Source of the DNA: Lonicera japonica
Lineage: Eukaryota > Streptophyta > Magnoliopsida > Dipsacales > Caprifoliaceae
Assembly (NCBI GenBank): GCA_021464415.1
Contig: JAKCWG010000810.1
Coordinates: 248,001-312,000 of the forward strand
Direction: 5' to 3'
Length of the DNA stretch: 64,000 nt
A program made the position numbers and the translations under genes. This document shows, piece by piece, positions 12,701-21,765 of the stretch (position 1 is the first letter of the stretch; each line of letters begins with the position of its first letter). Below the pieces are notes generated by a model. The model did no database searches. It had not been told where the DNA came from and worked only from the letters and a program-made list of their open reading frames with translations.

Positions 12701-14305
12701 CTTTGCCTAACTTTTCAAAGACTTTTGAAATTGAATGCGATGCTTCAGAAAATGGTATTGGTGCCGTTCTTATGCAGGAAGGGAAGCCAATTGCATACTT
12801 TAGTGAGAAGCTAGGTGGGGCGACCCTAAATTACCCTACTTATGACAAGGAGCTATATGCATTGGTGTGAGCATTGGATACTTGGCAGCACTATCTTTGG
12901 CAGAAGGAGTTCGTGATTCACACAGATCATGAATCGTTGAAGCACTTGAAGGGACAGCAAAGGTTGAACAAGCGCCATGCCAAATGGGTAGAGTTCATAG
13001 AGACTTTTCCGTATGTGATCAAGTACAAGCAGGCAAGGAAAATGTTGTAGCAGATGCTTTGTCACGCATGTATGCTTTAATTGCTACTTTAGATGCTAAA
13101 TTGCTTGGATTTGAATACATCAAGGAATTGTATTGTGATGACGCTGATTTTAGAGATATCTTTAATGCATGTGAGAAAGTGGCGTTTGATAAGTACTTTA
13201 GGCATGATGGGTTCTTAATGCGTGAAAACAAACTTTGTGTGCCTAAAAGTTCATTGCGTGAGTTGCTTGTGAAAGAGGCTCATGGTGGGAGTCTAATGGG
13301 GCACTTTGGTATAGCTAAGACTTTAAGAGTATTACAAGAACACTTCTTTTGGCCTCACGATGTTGAAAGAATTTGTGAAAGATGTGTTACTTGTAAGAAA
13401 GCAAAATCTAAGTTAAACCCCCATGGTTTATATACCCCATTGCCCATTCCTAGTGACCCTTGGGTTGACATTTCTATGGATTTTGTATTGAGTTTGCCTA
13501 GGACTAAGCATGGGAATGATTCTATTTTCGTGGTGGTTGATAGGTTTTCTAAAATGGCTCATTTTATTGCTTGTAATAAAACTGATGATGCACCACGAAT
13601 TGCTAATTTGTTCTTCAAAGAAATTGTGCGATTGCATGGCATGCCTAGAACCATTGTTTCTGATAGGGATGCAAAGTTTTTGAGTTACTTTTGGAAAACT
13701 TTGTGGGGAAAGTTGGGTACTAAATTGTTGTTTTCTACTACATGTCATCCCCAAACTGATGGTCAAACAGAAGTAGTGAATAGAACTTTGTCCACTTTGT
13801 TGCGTGCCATAATTAAGAAGAACTTGAAAGAGTGGGAAGAATGTTTGCCTCATGTTGAGTTTGCATATAATCGATTTGTTCATTCTGCATCTAAGTTTTC
13901 TCCTTTTGAGATTGTGTATGGTTTTAATCCATTAGCTCCTTTGGATTTATTGCCATTACCTGTTGAGCATGCTAACCTAGATGGCAGGAAGAAAACTGAG
14001 TTTGTTAGACAGATTCATGAGAAGGAGAGGCAAAACATTGAAAGAAGAACTGAGCAGTATGTGCAGCAAGCAAACAAAGGAAGGAAAAAGGTGGTCTTTG
14101 AACCAGGAGATTGGGTTTGGCTGCACATGAGAAAGGAACGTTTTCCAGTTCAAAGGCGTTCTAAGTTGTTACCTAGAGGAGATGGACCATTTCAAGTTAT
14201 GAAAAGGATCAATGACAATGCATACAACCTGATCTTCCAGGTGAGTATAATGTGAGTGCTACATTTAATGTTGCTGATCTAAGTCCGTTTAGTGCAGGTG
14301 ACTAA
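9763..14305 (+). pseudogene. Gypsy gag-pol polyprotein, disrupted
   Basis: Retroelement polyprotein for particle assembly, reverse transcription and integration. The first 721 codons are open: Gag (about residues 125-270), CCHC zinc knuckle CWKCQGRGHVSTQC (about 354-367), retropepsin-like domain with VIDGG at about 444-448 (DG rather than DSG, seen in plant gypsy relatives), a Lys/Glu-rich linker, and the start of RT. TGA at 11926 then interrupts RT, which continues with the catalytic YFDD at 12292-12303. Further stops are TGA at 12634 and TGA at 12868. RNase H follows, then a one-base loss near 13033. The next frame (to 14255) carries integrase: the zinc-binding HHCC region (about 13280-13395), then DDE residues in [13 protein letters not shown] and [11 protein letters not shown] second one-base loss lies near 14231, and TAA sits at 14303. 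No classical chromodomain is evident. Confidence 0.93.
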
Positions 14306-14587
14306 TTGAGGACAATTCCTTTTCAAGAGGAGGGGAATGATGAGCCCAAGAATAGCACTGGAGCTGGATCATGGAGTGAAGGCTGTGCAGATCCCATCTG
14401 GGTTCCAAGTGGCCCAATCACTCGAGCTAGAGCCAAGAAGATCAAGGAGGCACTTATGACCATGGTCCAAGAGATGATGAGCAAAGCTGAAGCATGGAGG
14501 ATCATTGAAGGGGATCGGGTTCAAGAATGGAAGACATTACTTAAAGGCCCAATTGAAGATGTTCAAAATAGCAGCCGAACAGATTAA
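14306..14587 (+). pseudogene. LTR-encoded C-terminal tail of the polyprotein
   Basis: The same frame as the end of pol continues past TAA 14303 through the polypurine tract and 250 bases into the 3' LTR, ending at 14587. It codes for SGPITRARAKKIKEALMTMV and a further acidic/helical segment. A GPITRARAK-like tail is a recurrent C-terminal feature of plant gypsy polyproteins, which argues that this frame was once translated as part of pol. The TAA may be a mutation or a natural end. The 5' LTR carries the same stretch as an untranslated copy at 8083-8334. Confidence 0.65.
14325..14337 (+). promoter_or_regulatory. Polypurine tract
   Basis: AAGAGGAGGGGAA directly precedes the 3' LTR and fits the plus-strand primer site. 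Confidence 0.85.
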
Positions 14588-15042
14588 AAGCATGTATTAG
14601 ATAAATGGGCTAGGCTTTGTTTATTTTAAGTTTAATTTATGTTTAGTTTTGCTTGGGGCCCAAGTTATGTGGGAAACCAATTAATTTCGTTTTGTTTATT
14701 TTCCTAGACCTAGTAGGTTTAATTACTCCTATTTAAAGGAGCTAACGCTATTGTTTTTAGGCAGCTTTGATTAATTAATTTTCGAGTGTTTTTCACCTCT
14801 TGCGTTCTAAGAACGTCTCGAACAACCAGAATTAGGGTTCTTGTTGTTCTTCGACTTAGCAATCAATTAACCCATCGATTGATTGTTTGTCTTCAACTAT
14901 ACCAAGGTTCTATCTCGTTTTCGGGATTGGGTCGAGGTTCCACCTCCATTAAATTCGCGTGGTTCCAAGGTTCTTGCGTTTTTCAGCGTCAAGGGTTGCG
15001 GATTCATCTTATTGGGTAAAAATACGATCGTGGTTCATATCA
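14338..15042 (+). repeat. 3' LTR of gypsy element (705 bp)
   Basis: Same length as the 5' LTR, with about nine substitutions and no indels seen by eye. Confidence 0.95.
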
Positions 15043-15047
15043 CAAAC
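15043..15047. repeat. Gypsy target site duplication, right copy
   Basis: CAAAC, matching 8078-8082. Confidence 0.93.
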
Positions 15048-15112
15048 TTTTAAGAAGCATAAAAGCATTTACTAAAAATGTAACTATATTAAAAATAAAA
15101 TGTGTTACGTAC

Positions 15113-17465
15113 CTATGGTAGTTTTTGTGGACAAGTGCGACTATTATGTCCCACCGCTTGACAAACACTACATTTTCGTCCTTTCTCAACAATTTCAAAC
15201 TCTGAAGGACCACGAGTTGTGGAGCTCATCCCTTTTCTTTTCCTTGAACCTAATGGACGTCCTTTATGGGGTTGAATAGTAGGTTCAGTAATAAAAGGAA
15301 TTTGGTAATCAAGAAGTTGAGCAATAACTTTTTGACTATCTTCCTTTTGAGTGAGCGGCATTTATTGGTATTTACTATGAAAATTACTGAGAAGATCTTT
15401 AATTTGTTCTCCCTGGTCAACCAATCTACCTTCAGAAGTAGTAAACGATACTATATCAATTCTCCATTGTGGATGTCTATCATTAAGATGCAAAAAGCCA
15501 TCTTTGTTATTTCTCACCGTGTGTGCACAAGGTAGACCCATAATGTTTGAAAATTGACCTCTACAAGTAGCCAATAATGAATCCGACCGAGCTAACTCGT
15601 ATTGTTTGTAAATCGCCTTTAATGCAAAGACGGAAACATTGCGGACAAGCTGCCTAAAGAAGCGATCTTGAAATTTATGTGGAAAGCGAAGTTTTTCACT
15701 TGCAAGCTTTGTTGAAATTTCCTTGTATTGATTTTCGATTGCGAGGCAAATTTTTTCTTTCATATCACAAAAATTTCCGGTAGAAACGTGAAGATATTTC
15801 TTGATCATTGCATGAGCGCCTTCAATCCTTGAGGTCACACGACTCCCAAAATGCATGTATTTTCCGGTCCATGCGTTTACAAATCTATCTTTAAAAGGAA
15901 GCCATGTATCTCGAATGTAATTTAGTACAAAATTCTTCTCTTTGTATTGGAGTTCAAAAAGTTGCCAAGCTTCATTGTAACTTAATTCGTCAGGACTTTC
16001 TATCAAGTTAGTCCAATTCAACAAAAAAGTATCCCAATCTTCTTTAACGTCAAATTGATCCTTGCACTTTGATAGAATATTCTTCTCAATATGCCACACA
16101 CAAAGAAGATGCCCACTTCTTGGAAAAACAACTGCAATAGCTTTCATCAAAGCAAGTTCACGATCTGTCACAATTGCCGAAGGTTGTCTATCATCCCCCA
16201 AATTTTTTTTGAACTTTTCTAGTGCCCACACATAGTCTCCTTCTTCCTCTTTTTGCATGAAGGAAAAACATGAATAAAATGAACTATTGAAGCTCGAAAC
16301 ACCAACTATATTAAGCAATGGCATCTTATATTTATTAGTCTTGTAGGTACAATCCATCAAAAAGACATTAGCGTAACTTCTTGTTAATGCAATTGAAAAA
16401 GGATGAGCAAAAAATAAATGAGTCAAATGACCATCATCATCACGCCACATATCAAAAATAAAATCACCTTGAGAAAATTCTTTAAATAATGCTTCAAGCA
16501 CAGTACGATTTGCAAAGATTTCTTTTATGATCTTACCCTTTGCATTGTAGACGGTCCTTGATATCGCTTGAATATTTGGATTGCTTAGCCGAAGTGAAGA
16601 AAGTATTTGTCTTGGTGGTACACCAAATAAAGTCATTTCTTTGATATGCAACATTTCCTCGTTTGAAAAACGACGGCAAGAAGGATGTCCAGACATATCG
16701 CGGGAAGGTTCATGATTATGGGTTATATTCTCAATTACTATTTCCCAAAACCCATCTTTTTTTCTTTTTCCCCATATTTCGAATGGACAATTTACAAGGC
16801 GAGATGCAGTGGCCCTCTTTCGTTGATCTATCGGAACACTAGTACCTCGATATTTACCACCTCTATCACAACCAATAATAACATAACGATCTTTCTTTGA
16901 TTTTTTAATAGTTGTAGCATACCCTTGCATTAGTGCCACCTTACGAAATTGATAATGAGCTCTTCCCTAGTTGGAAATTTCTCACTTGACAAATATACTT
17001 GTTCGTTAGGCTCAACAACACCTTCAGTAAGGAAAAAAAAAATTTGGTTAATAAATTTGAACGTGCCTTTTAATATTTGCTTTCCATCCTAAATTATTAA
17101 AAATTATACTTTACTTTTTGGCACTTGGTCTATAAGAAACTCCATAATAAAGGCTGTCATGATAAAATTTCACCACAAAGTTTATTTTAGTATCCAAGGA
17201 CAAATCAAACCCTAAGTAATGAAAATAAATTAAAATATTTTAAGTCAAATACTAAAATAAAATAAAAAAGTCTAATAAACTCAATACAAAATGGTGGAAA
17301 AATATTACCATAGCAACTTGGATTGGAGTTCGAAGTTTTGTAAAACTCTGAAATTTCTTCGACATCATTTGTGCTAATATTATTTATAATATCATTCAAC
17401 TCTGAGAAATCCTCCAAAGTAAGTCCCGTTGTTGCTTCCCAATCGGTGGCTTCTCCCATAATCAT
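15113..17465 (-). pseudogene. MULE transposase (FAR1-related), nearly intact
   Basis: DDE transposase of the MULE/FAR1 group, expected to cut the 90-bp TIRs of its own element. Exon 1 (17465-17309, acidic start MIMGEATDWEA) ends at donor ATG|GTAATA. Exon 2 begins at 17021 after a T-rich tract and AAG acceptor, and the splice keeps frame (CYG-VVEPNEQVYLSS). A one-base shift near 16950 then separates it from the main 525-codon frame (16939-15362). This holds the FAR1 DNA-binding region (CDRGGKYRG to NITHNHEPS), MULE core with catalytic D in FLMDCTYKTNKY, D in IVTDRELALM and E in SRIEGAHAM, and a SWIM-like C...GLPCAH. One in-frame TAA (15362-15364) separates the last 82 codons, with basic GRPLGSRKRK and CCHC knuckle CSVCQAVGHNSRTC. 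It is close to functional but broken at two points; sequencing error cannot be excluded. Confidence 0.88.
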
Positions 17466-17664
17466 TACTAATCAAAAAGGAGAGAAGAATATAACAAAGC
17501 ATATGGTGGAAAATTGGGGAGAAGAAGATGAGAAGGTACAGTGGGTAGAACAGAGAAAGGGTTTTGTGAAAAGGGGAAATATAGATTTGAGTTTTTCTAG
17601 AAAAAGTACCATAAAGTAATTTTATGTGAAAATATATTTTAATTAAATAAATAAACATGTTGAG

Positions 17665-17756
17665 TCATAAAAGAAAGGGCATTTAAGTCATACAATAATT
17701 CATTTGAGAGAAGTGGAGCGCCTCAGTGTTATAATGGAGCGCGAATAGCGCTGCCC
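17665..17756 (-). repeat. MULE right terminal inverted repeat
   Basis: Inverted partner of 7475-7565. Confidence 0.9.
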
Positions 17757-17765
17757 TTCTTAATA
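17757..17765. repeat. MULE target site duplication, right copy
   Basis: TTCTTAATA, identical to 7466-7474. Confidence 0.92.
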
Positions 17766-18517
17766 TAAGTTATCATTATTACTATACTATAAGGATATAT
17801 TATTCTCATCTTAAATTGTTTTGAGAGTTTTTCAAATAGACGGTGGAACAACTTTTTATGCAATACTAAAAATTCTGAAGAGTTGGATATAAAATATATA
17901 ACACTATATTTTATTTTATTTTTTTGAATTAATTTGAAGTTGTAAGACATTCAAGTCAATCTCAGCATAGTAAGATCTTTTAAATTTTCTTGTTTACATA
18001 ATTCAAAATTTTAAAAGAGTAAGTAGGCCAGGGTCATGATTTCATAAAATTGAATTTCCAAAACTTTAGACAAAATGCAAGTATTACCTATTTTTACCCA
18101 TGTGCTACCTTTTTAAATTTAAGGGCATCATCATTTAGGTGGGCCATGCGCATTTCATCCTTTCCTTTGAGCAATGCCACGTGTAAAAGCTAATAAAAGA
18201 TGGGGACAGTTTTTAATTGACGGACCCACATAATTATAATTTTGTAAAACATGTCTCGTCCGTCCAGCGCAATTTTTTTATAATTATAATTATGTATTTT
18301 TATTGTATTTTTTTTAATATTTTAAATTTATTTTAAATAAAACTTCGACTCTATATTCAACCGATCTACTCTCTCCCCACTTTTCTCTCTTATTAATTTT
18401 TAAAAAAAATTTAAAAACATTTACTTTAAATATAAAAACTAAAAAATATTAAAATATTCATATTTAAAATTTATTAATCTATACCTATAAAATAAAATTA
18501 TATCCACCACCCCCACA
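17766..18517. other. Noncoding CACTA interior upstream of a small ORF
   Basis: AT-rich, no coding support. A G-box-like GCCACGTGTAAAAG near 18177 and a pyrimidine-rich stretch near 18365-18400 could be promoter and leader of the frame at 18518, but nothing decides this. Confidence 0.4.
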
Positions 18518-18886
18518 ATGGAGAAGCCTGACACATCTAAGGGCAAGCAACCTGCCCAACCAAAAATGGAGGAAGATGAAGGTTCAAACAAGGTAATCCC
18601 CCAACGAAAGCGTAAGGTGAGGGCAAGGGAGGAGGCAATCATTCACAGGCTGGAGAAACAAGAAAGCAAGGTGCTGAAGAAGAAGCGTCCCAAGAAAAAA
18701 AAGAAGGAAGTCCCGTTCGGGATCGACCCAATTGATGGACTATCAATAACCGGAAGTCCCGACCGTACTCCGCCCCTAAGCTCTGGTGTTTTTGAAGGAG
18801 AGATAAGCCCCCGTGACCCCCCATCCGACTATGGCAGCCCAACTTCAACAAAGAACCACAGCGACTTAAGCGGTAAGTCGTTTTAG
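18518..18886 (+). CDS. Hypothetical Lys-rich protein, 122 aa
   Basis: I do not recognise this protein. The frame is open from ATG to TAG and has coding-like, G/C-richer composition than its flanks. Residues about 30-70 are very basic (PQRKRKVRAREE, then LKKKRPKKKKKE), which could act as a nuclear localisation or DNA-binding region. The C-terminal half is Pro/Ser/Asp-rich and looks disordered. It lies inside the CACTA element and is convergent with the LBD pseudogene, with AT-rich sequence between them. It may be another captured host fragment or a CACTA accessory frame. It may also be only the first or last exon of a longer gene. Confidence 0.4.
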   Translation: MEKPDTSKGKQPAQPKMEEDEGSNKVIPQRKRKVRAREEAIIHRLEKQESKVLKKKRPKKKKKEVPFGIDPIDGLSITGSPDRTPPLSSGVFEGEISPRDPPSDYGSPTSTKNHSDLSGKSF

Positions 18887-19071
18887 GAAGAAAAAATACT
18901 GGCTTCAAAAGCCAGACTACTGATGTAATAATATTATTATATAATAAAATATGTTATTTCCTTTTAATTGCAAGACCACAACTCTCATTGATCTGGTACA
19001 CAAAAAATGTCCGAGATCAACTTATATTTTGGAAAAAAAAGTAGAAAGCCCTCACTAGAGATGCACATTAT
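18887..19071. other. AT-rich convergent intergenic spacer
   Basis: Contains TAATAATATTATTATATAATA followed by AATAAAA-like polyadenylation context on both strands, between two convergent frames. Confidence 0.4.
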
Positions 19072-19901
19072 TTAGTCACTCAAAAAAGGCTGAAGATTCT
19101 GAAGATCAACAGCACCAAAATTCAAAATAGCACTTAAATCAGAAGAAGAATAATCAAAAAAATCATGGCGAATATTCCCTAAAGTTGTCCAGTCAGGGCC
19201 CGTTGTTTCGGCAAAATCCGCAACAAAATCATCTAACGAAGATTGCGATAAAAAACCGTCCGAGGCAGCCCGGTAAACGGAGTCCAAGGTAGCCTGGTCA
19301 TAGGACGGATTCGAAAATGATGGCAAATTCACTTCAGTCAGAAAATTCCCGTTTTCTATAAGATTCACGGTAGGCGGAGGGATCTCAGGTGCAATCTCTT
19401 CTGCCGACATAAGGAGCCTTAAAAAACTTCCAGGAGCAGGTTCTGGAAGATTCATGGCAGTCGAAATAACAGTAGGCATGTTATTTTCTGCCGACAAAGG
19501 GAACCTCGAGGAACCTCCAAGAGACACAAAGGAGCATAACGGGTTAACGCAGGAAGACCCCCTTTCTAATCGAGCCTCTAATGCTGTCACCCGTGCATGT
19601 AACTCTTCCACCTTTTGTTCAAGAGAAGCAAAGAGAGTAGTATAGCCTCTAATGGGATTCTCGATTCTCGCCGTGGCTTCAAGAAGATATGAACTAATAG
19701 TCTTAAGATGTCGATCTTCGGGGATATTTTGCAAAAAGGATGCAACGTTCCTCACCCGAAAACAGTGAAAATTGTGTGATAATCCTGACGATCAATCATA
19801 TTTTAAAATATTTTGGCATATTCACAAGATAGAGGACATCTTTTGTGGCTATAAGCGCAAGCCACACATGGAGGACCTGTAAAACGGTGAGCGTTCGACA
19901 T
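19072..19901 (-). pseudogene. LOB-domain (LBD) transcription factor pseudogene
   Basis: LBD proteins are plant-specific nuclear transcription factors. On the minus strand ATG at 19901 opens MSNAHRFTGPPCVACAYSHK and continues with the LOB zinc block, cysteines spaced C-X2-C-X6-C-X3-C (CVACAYSHKRCPLSC). TAA at 19805-19803 interrupts. The frame continues through RQDYHTIFTVFG, shifts by one base near 19757, and goes on with the GAS-like block (NVASFLQNIPEDRH), ATARIENPIRGY, and the leucine-zipper-like coiled coil FASLEQKVEELHARVTALEA. A 150-residue Ser/Pro/acidic C-terminal region ends at TGA or TAG near 19072. All LOB sub-blocks are present in order, so the family call is firm. It sits between CACTA termini, so a captured or transduplicated copy is likely. 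The second frame alone (227 codons) is open. Confidence 0.85.
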
Positions 19902-20048
19902 TATTTCGGTTTACTTTTGTAAGAGAAACTGTAAAAATGGCGTTGGAAGAAATGGATGGTATTGGAAAAGATAAATTGGATTTGAGGAAGATGAAGATGG
20001 AGAAGGGATAAGAGCACAAAAAGCGGGAAAGGAGATCCGACAGGGAGA

Positions 20049-20124
20049 ATCTCGAGGGAGTACCTTTCGCCGAAAGAAAAAGGGTGCCACATCTCGAGGA
20101 ACTTTCGCCGAAAGAAAAAGGGTG
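20049..20124. repeat. Tandem duplication, about 36-bp unit, two copies
   Basis: Two near-identical units each run from ATCTCGAGG to CTTTCGCCGAAAGAAAAAGG and end GGTG. The unit contains the inverted pair CTTTCG/CGAAAG. It lies upstream of the LBD pseudogene start. Confidence 0.8.
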
Positions 20125-20189
20125 AAAAAAAATGTATATATATATGTATTTATATATATATATATATCTTCTAGCGGTGTTAATGTTCA

Positions 20190-20426
20190 AATTTTTATCC
20201 AATTATGTGACTGATAAAGACAGTCACAATTTAGACACTTTATGACTGCCAATAGCTGTCACAAATACACTAATTTTTGTGACTGCCATTAGCAGTCACA
20301 AATAATTAAATTTATAACTATGAGACCATTATGACTGCCATAGACAGTCACAAGCTTTATGACTGCCAATGGCAGCCACAATTTCCGCGAGATCAAAAGT
20401 CACAATTTCCTATTTTTTGTGTAGTG
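20190..20426 (-). mobile_element. Right terminus of an inner CACTA element with palindromic subterminal repeats
   Basis: The terminus read on the minus strand is CACTACACAAAAAATAGG, ending at 20426. Just inside are five units of about 33 bases of the type GTGACTGCCATTAGC then AGTCACAAA, each a small inverted repeat. Terminus and subterminal repeats differ from those of the outer CACTA (5375-20873). I found no matching left end, so only a fragment may remain. Confidence 0.6.
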
Positions 20427-20842
20427 TTAATTTATCAGATAGAAAAATTAAATCATATATACTCACAAAATTCGCTAACTATATTACCTTAATTATCGAG
20501 TAATACGACACGACCCATTTCACCCTTGCTAACTTGTTAAGCCGTGTAAACTCAACAATTTGACACAATTAACCCGAAACGACATCGTGTGGTTGCTTAA
20601 TATAACTTACTTTTAGTAGCGATTAGTTAAGCCGTCACAAATAATTAACAATTTGTAGCAGAGACATATCTAGCCGTGACAAATACTTTTATTGTAACGG
20701 TTTTTTGTTTACCTGTCACAAATAATTAACTATTTGTCACGAAAACGTATTTAGCTGCAACAAATAAATTTATTTGCAACAGGACTAAAATCCGTGACAA
20801 ATATAGGCCTTTAGTAACGATTTTTTGACCATCACAAAAAAA
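20427..20842. other. Outer CACTA right subterminal region
   Basis: From 20600 it is dense in CCGTCACAAATAATTAAC-type repeats, in both orientations, mirroring 5400-5790. Confidence 0.7.
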
Positions 20843-20873
20843 TTCGTCACAAAAGATCCTTTTTCTTGTAGTG
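20843..20873 (-). repeat. CACTA right terminal inverted repeat
   Basis: Reads inward as CACTACAAGAAAAAGGATC, then TTTTGTGACGA; pairs with 5375-5405. Confidence 0.82.
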
Positions 20874-21765
20874 ATTTCCTATTACTCCTTAATTCTTTAT
20901 CATTATTTTTGCCTCTACTTGAATTCAAATACATTCTTTTCATTTCATCTTTGATATCATTGTGACTACATTTTTTTCAAACATTATTATACAATTATTG
21001 TTTTAATTGTACTTCATTTATCGTGTTGAAGCTTTGTGATATACCCATTATATTGCGGTTAATATTAGTTATATTATATTTATTGCATCGGTTACTATAA
21101 ACATATGACTTTGGGAGATGATAAGTTAATTAATTGACACCCACGTAGAGGGGACTCATGAAATTAACTACCCATAAGGGCTCAGGAGTTTAAGTGCCTT
21201 GGTGACCATTGCTATACTACGCGTAGATGCCCGGTATTAGGTTGAGCTTGGTTGATCAAGTAGTTTGTTCAAAACTAGCTGGATAATTGTGTATTAGTGA
21301 CTTATGTTAATACATATATATATATATATATATATTTGTATTGTTCTATTACACTCAACTTTGCACATAATTGTAGAAGAAGTATCGTGATCTGTTAATC
21401 CATTATTCACCATGTCAATATAGCATTGATACCCTACTACCACCTCCACCCAATAACACTTATTGGGCATATTTTTTTGTTCACCGTTTGGTTATCCTTT
21501 CTTATCCTTTCAGATCTATATACTTAGAATGGGGAAAACTTATAATTACAGAGAATATTTTGCCAAAATAAGGAAGAGAATCGCTAGAAGAAAATACAAG
21601 CATATACTTGGAAATAAAGAATGATTCGTCTCCATTTACTACAGTAAATTAATAGTAACTTTATAACAGTTTGAAAAGACAACTTTCATTATTAATAAAA
21701 AAAAATTATTTTTATTACTTGTTATTACTTATATTATTACTTGTAACCTTTCACCCTCAAAATAC
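20874..21765. other. Unclassified noncoding insertion, right part
   Basis: Continuation of the insertion begun at 2345, after the CACTA element. No coding region. It contains a (TA)n tract at 21315-21335 and an LTR-like G/C-richer section near 21135-21250 (CACCCACGTAGAGGGG...). It ends in three TATTACTT-type repeats just before copia coding sequence resumes. Confidence 0.4.

Larger units (their letters stand above)
8083..15042 (+). mobile_element. Full-length Ty3/gypsy retrotransposon, probable CRM clade
   Basis: Complete 6960-bp element: 705-bp LTRs (8083-8787 and 14338-15042), initiator-Met tRNA primer site at 8790, about 960-bp leader, gag-protease-RT-RNase H-integrase in Ty3 order, polypurine tract before the 3' LTR, and a perfect CAAAC target duplication. 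The LTRs start TGATGAGC and end TCATATCA. I count about nine differences between the LTRs (about 98.7% identity), so insertion is recent. TGATGA-type LTR starts, the Met primer and coding sequence running into the 3' LTR are known traits of the centromere-associated CRM clade, so CRM is my inference, not proven. The polyprotein is broken by several stops and two frameshifts, so the copy cannot move by itself. Confidence 0.93.
7475..17756. mobile_element. Mutator-like element (MULE) with nested gypsy
   Basis: Terminal inverted repeats of about 90 bp start GGGCAGCGCTATTCG at 7475 and end with the complementary CGCTGCCC at 17756. They match almost base for base through GAGGCGCTCCACTTCTCTC and TGACTTAAATGCCC. 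A perfect 9-bp target duplication flanks them. The element carries a FAR1/MULE-type transposase on the minus strand (15113-17465). Without the gypsy element and its 5-bp duplication it is about 3.3 kb, a normal size for an autonomous MULE. It inserted into the CACTA element. Confidence 0.92.
5375..20873. mobile_element. CACTA (En/Spm) element, interrupted
   Basis: The left end reads CATTACAAGAAAAAAGGG then TCTTTTGTGACGA. The right end, read inward on the minus strand, is CACTACAAGAAAAAGGATC then TTTTGTGACGA, so the terminal inverted repeats match over about 30 bases with a few mismatches. Both subterminal zones (5400-5790 and 20600-20860) are packed with CCGTCACAAA-type short repeats in both orientations, typical of CACTA ends. 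The 3-bp target duplication is imperfect (TTT left, ATT right). Removing the nested MULE leaves about 5.2 kb. No full transposase is visible, so it is either non-autonomous or gutted. Confidence 0.8.

Noticed and set aside
18518..19901. Possible circular-virus-like pair of convergent frames
   Set aside because: The minus-strand frame is clearly a LOB-domain protein, and no replication origin motif or Rep domain is present.
5799..20426. A single inner CACTA element spanning 5799-20426
   Set aside because: The two termini and their subterminal repeats have different sequences, and flanking triplets (AAC and TTA) do not match.
2366..21752. AAGGTTAC / GTAACCTT inverted pair as terminal repeats of the unclassified insertion
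   Set aside because: Only 8 bases long, not at the exact junctions, and easily due to chance.
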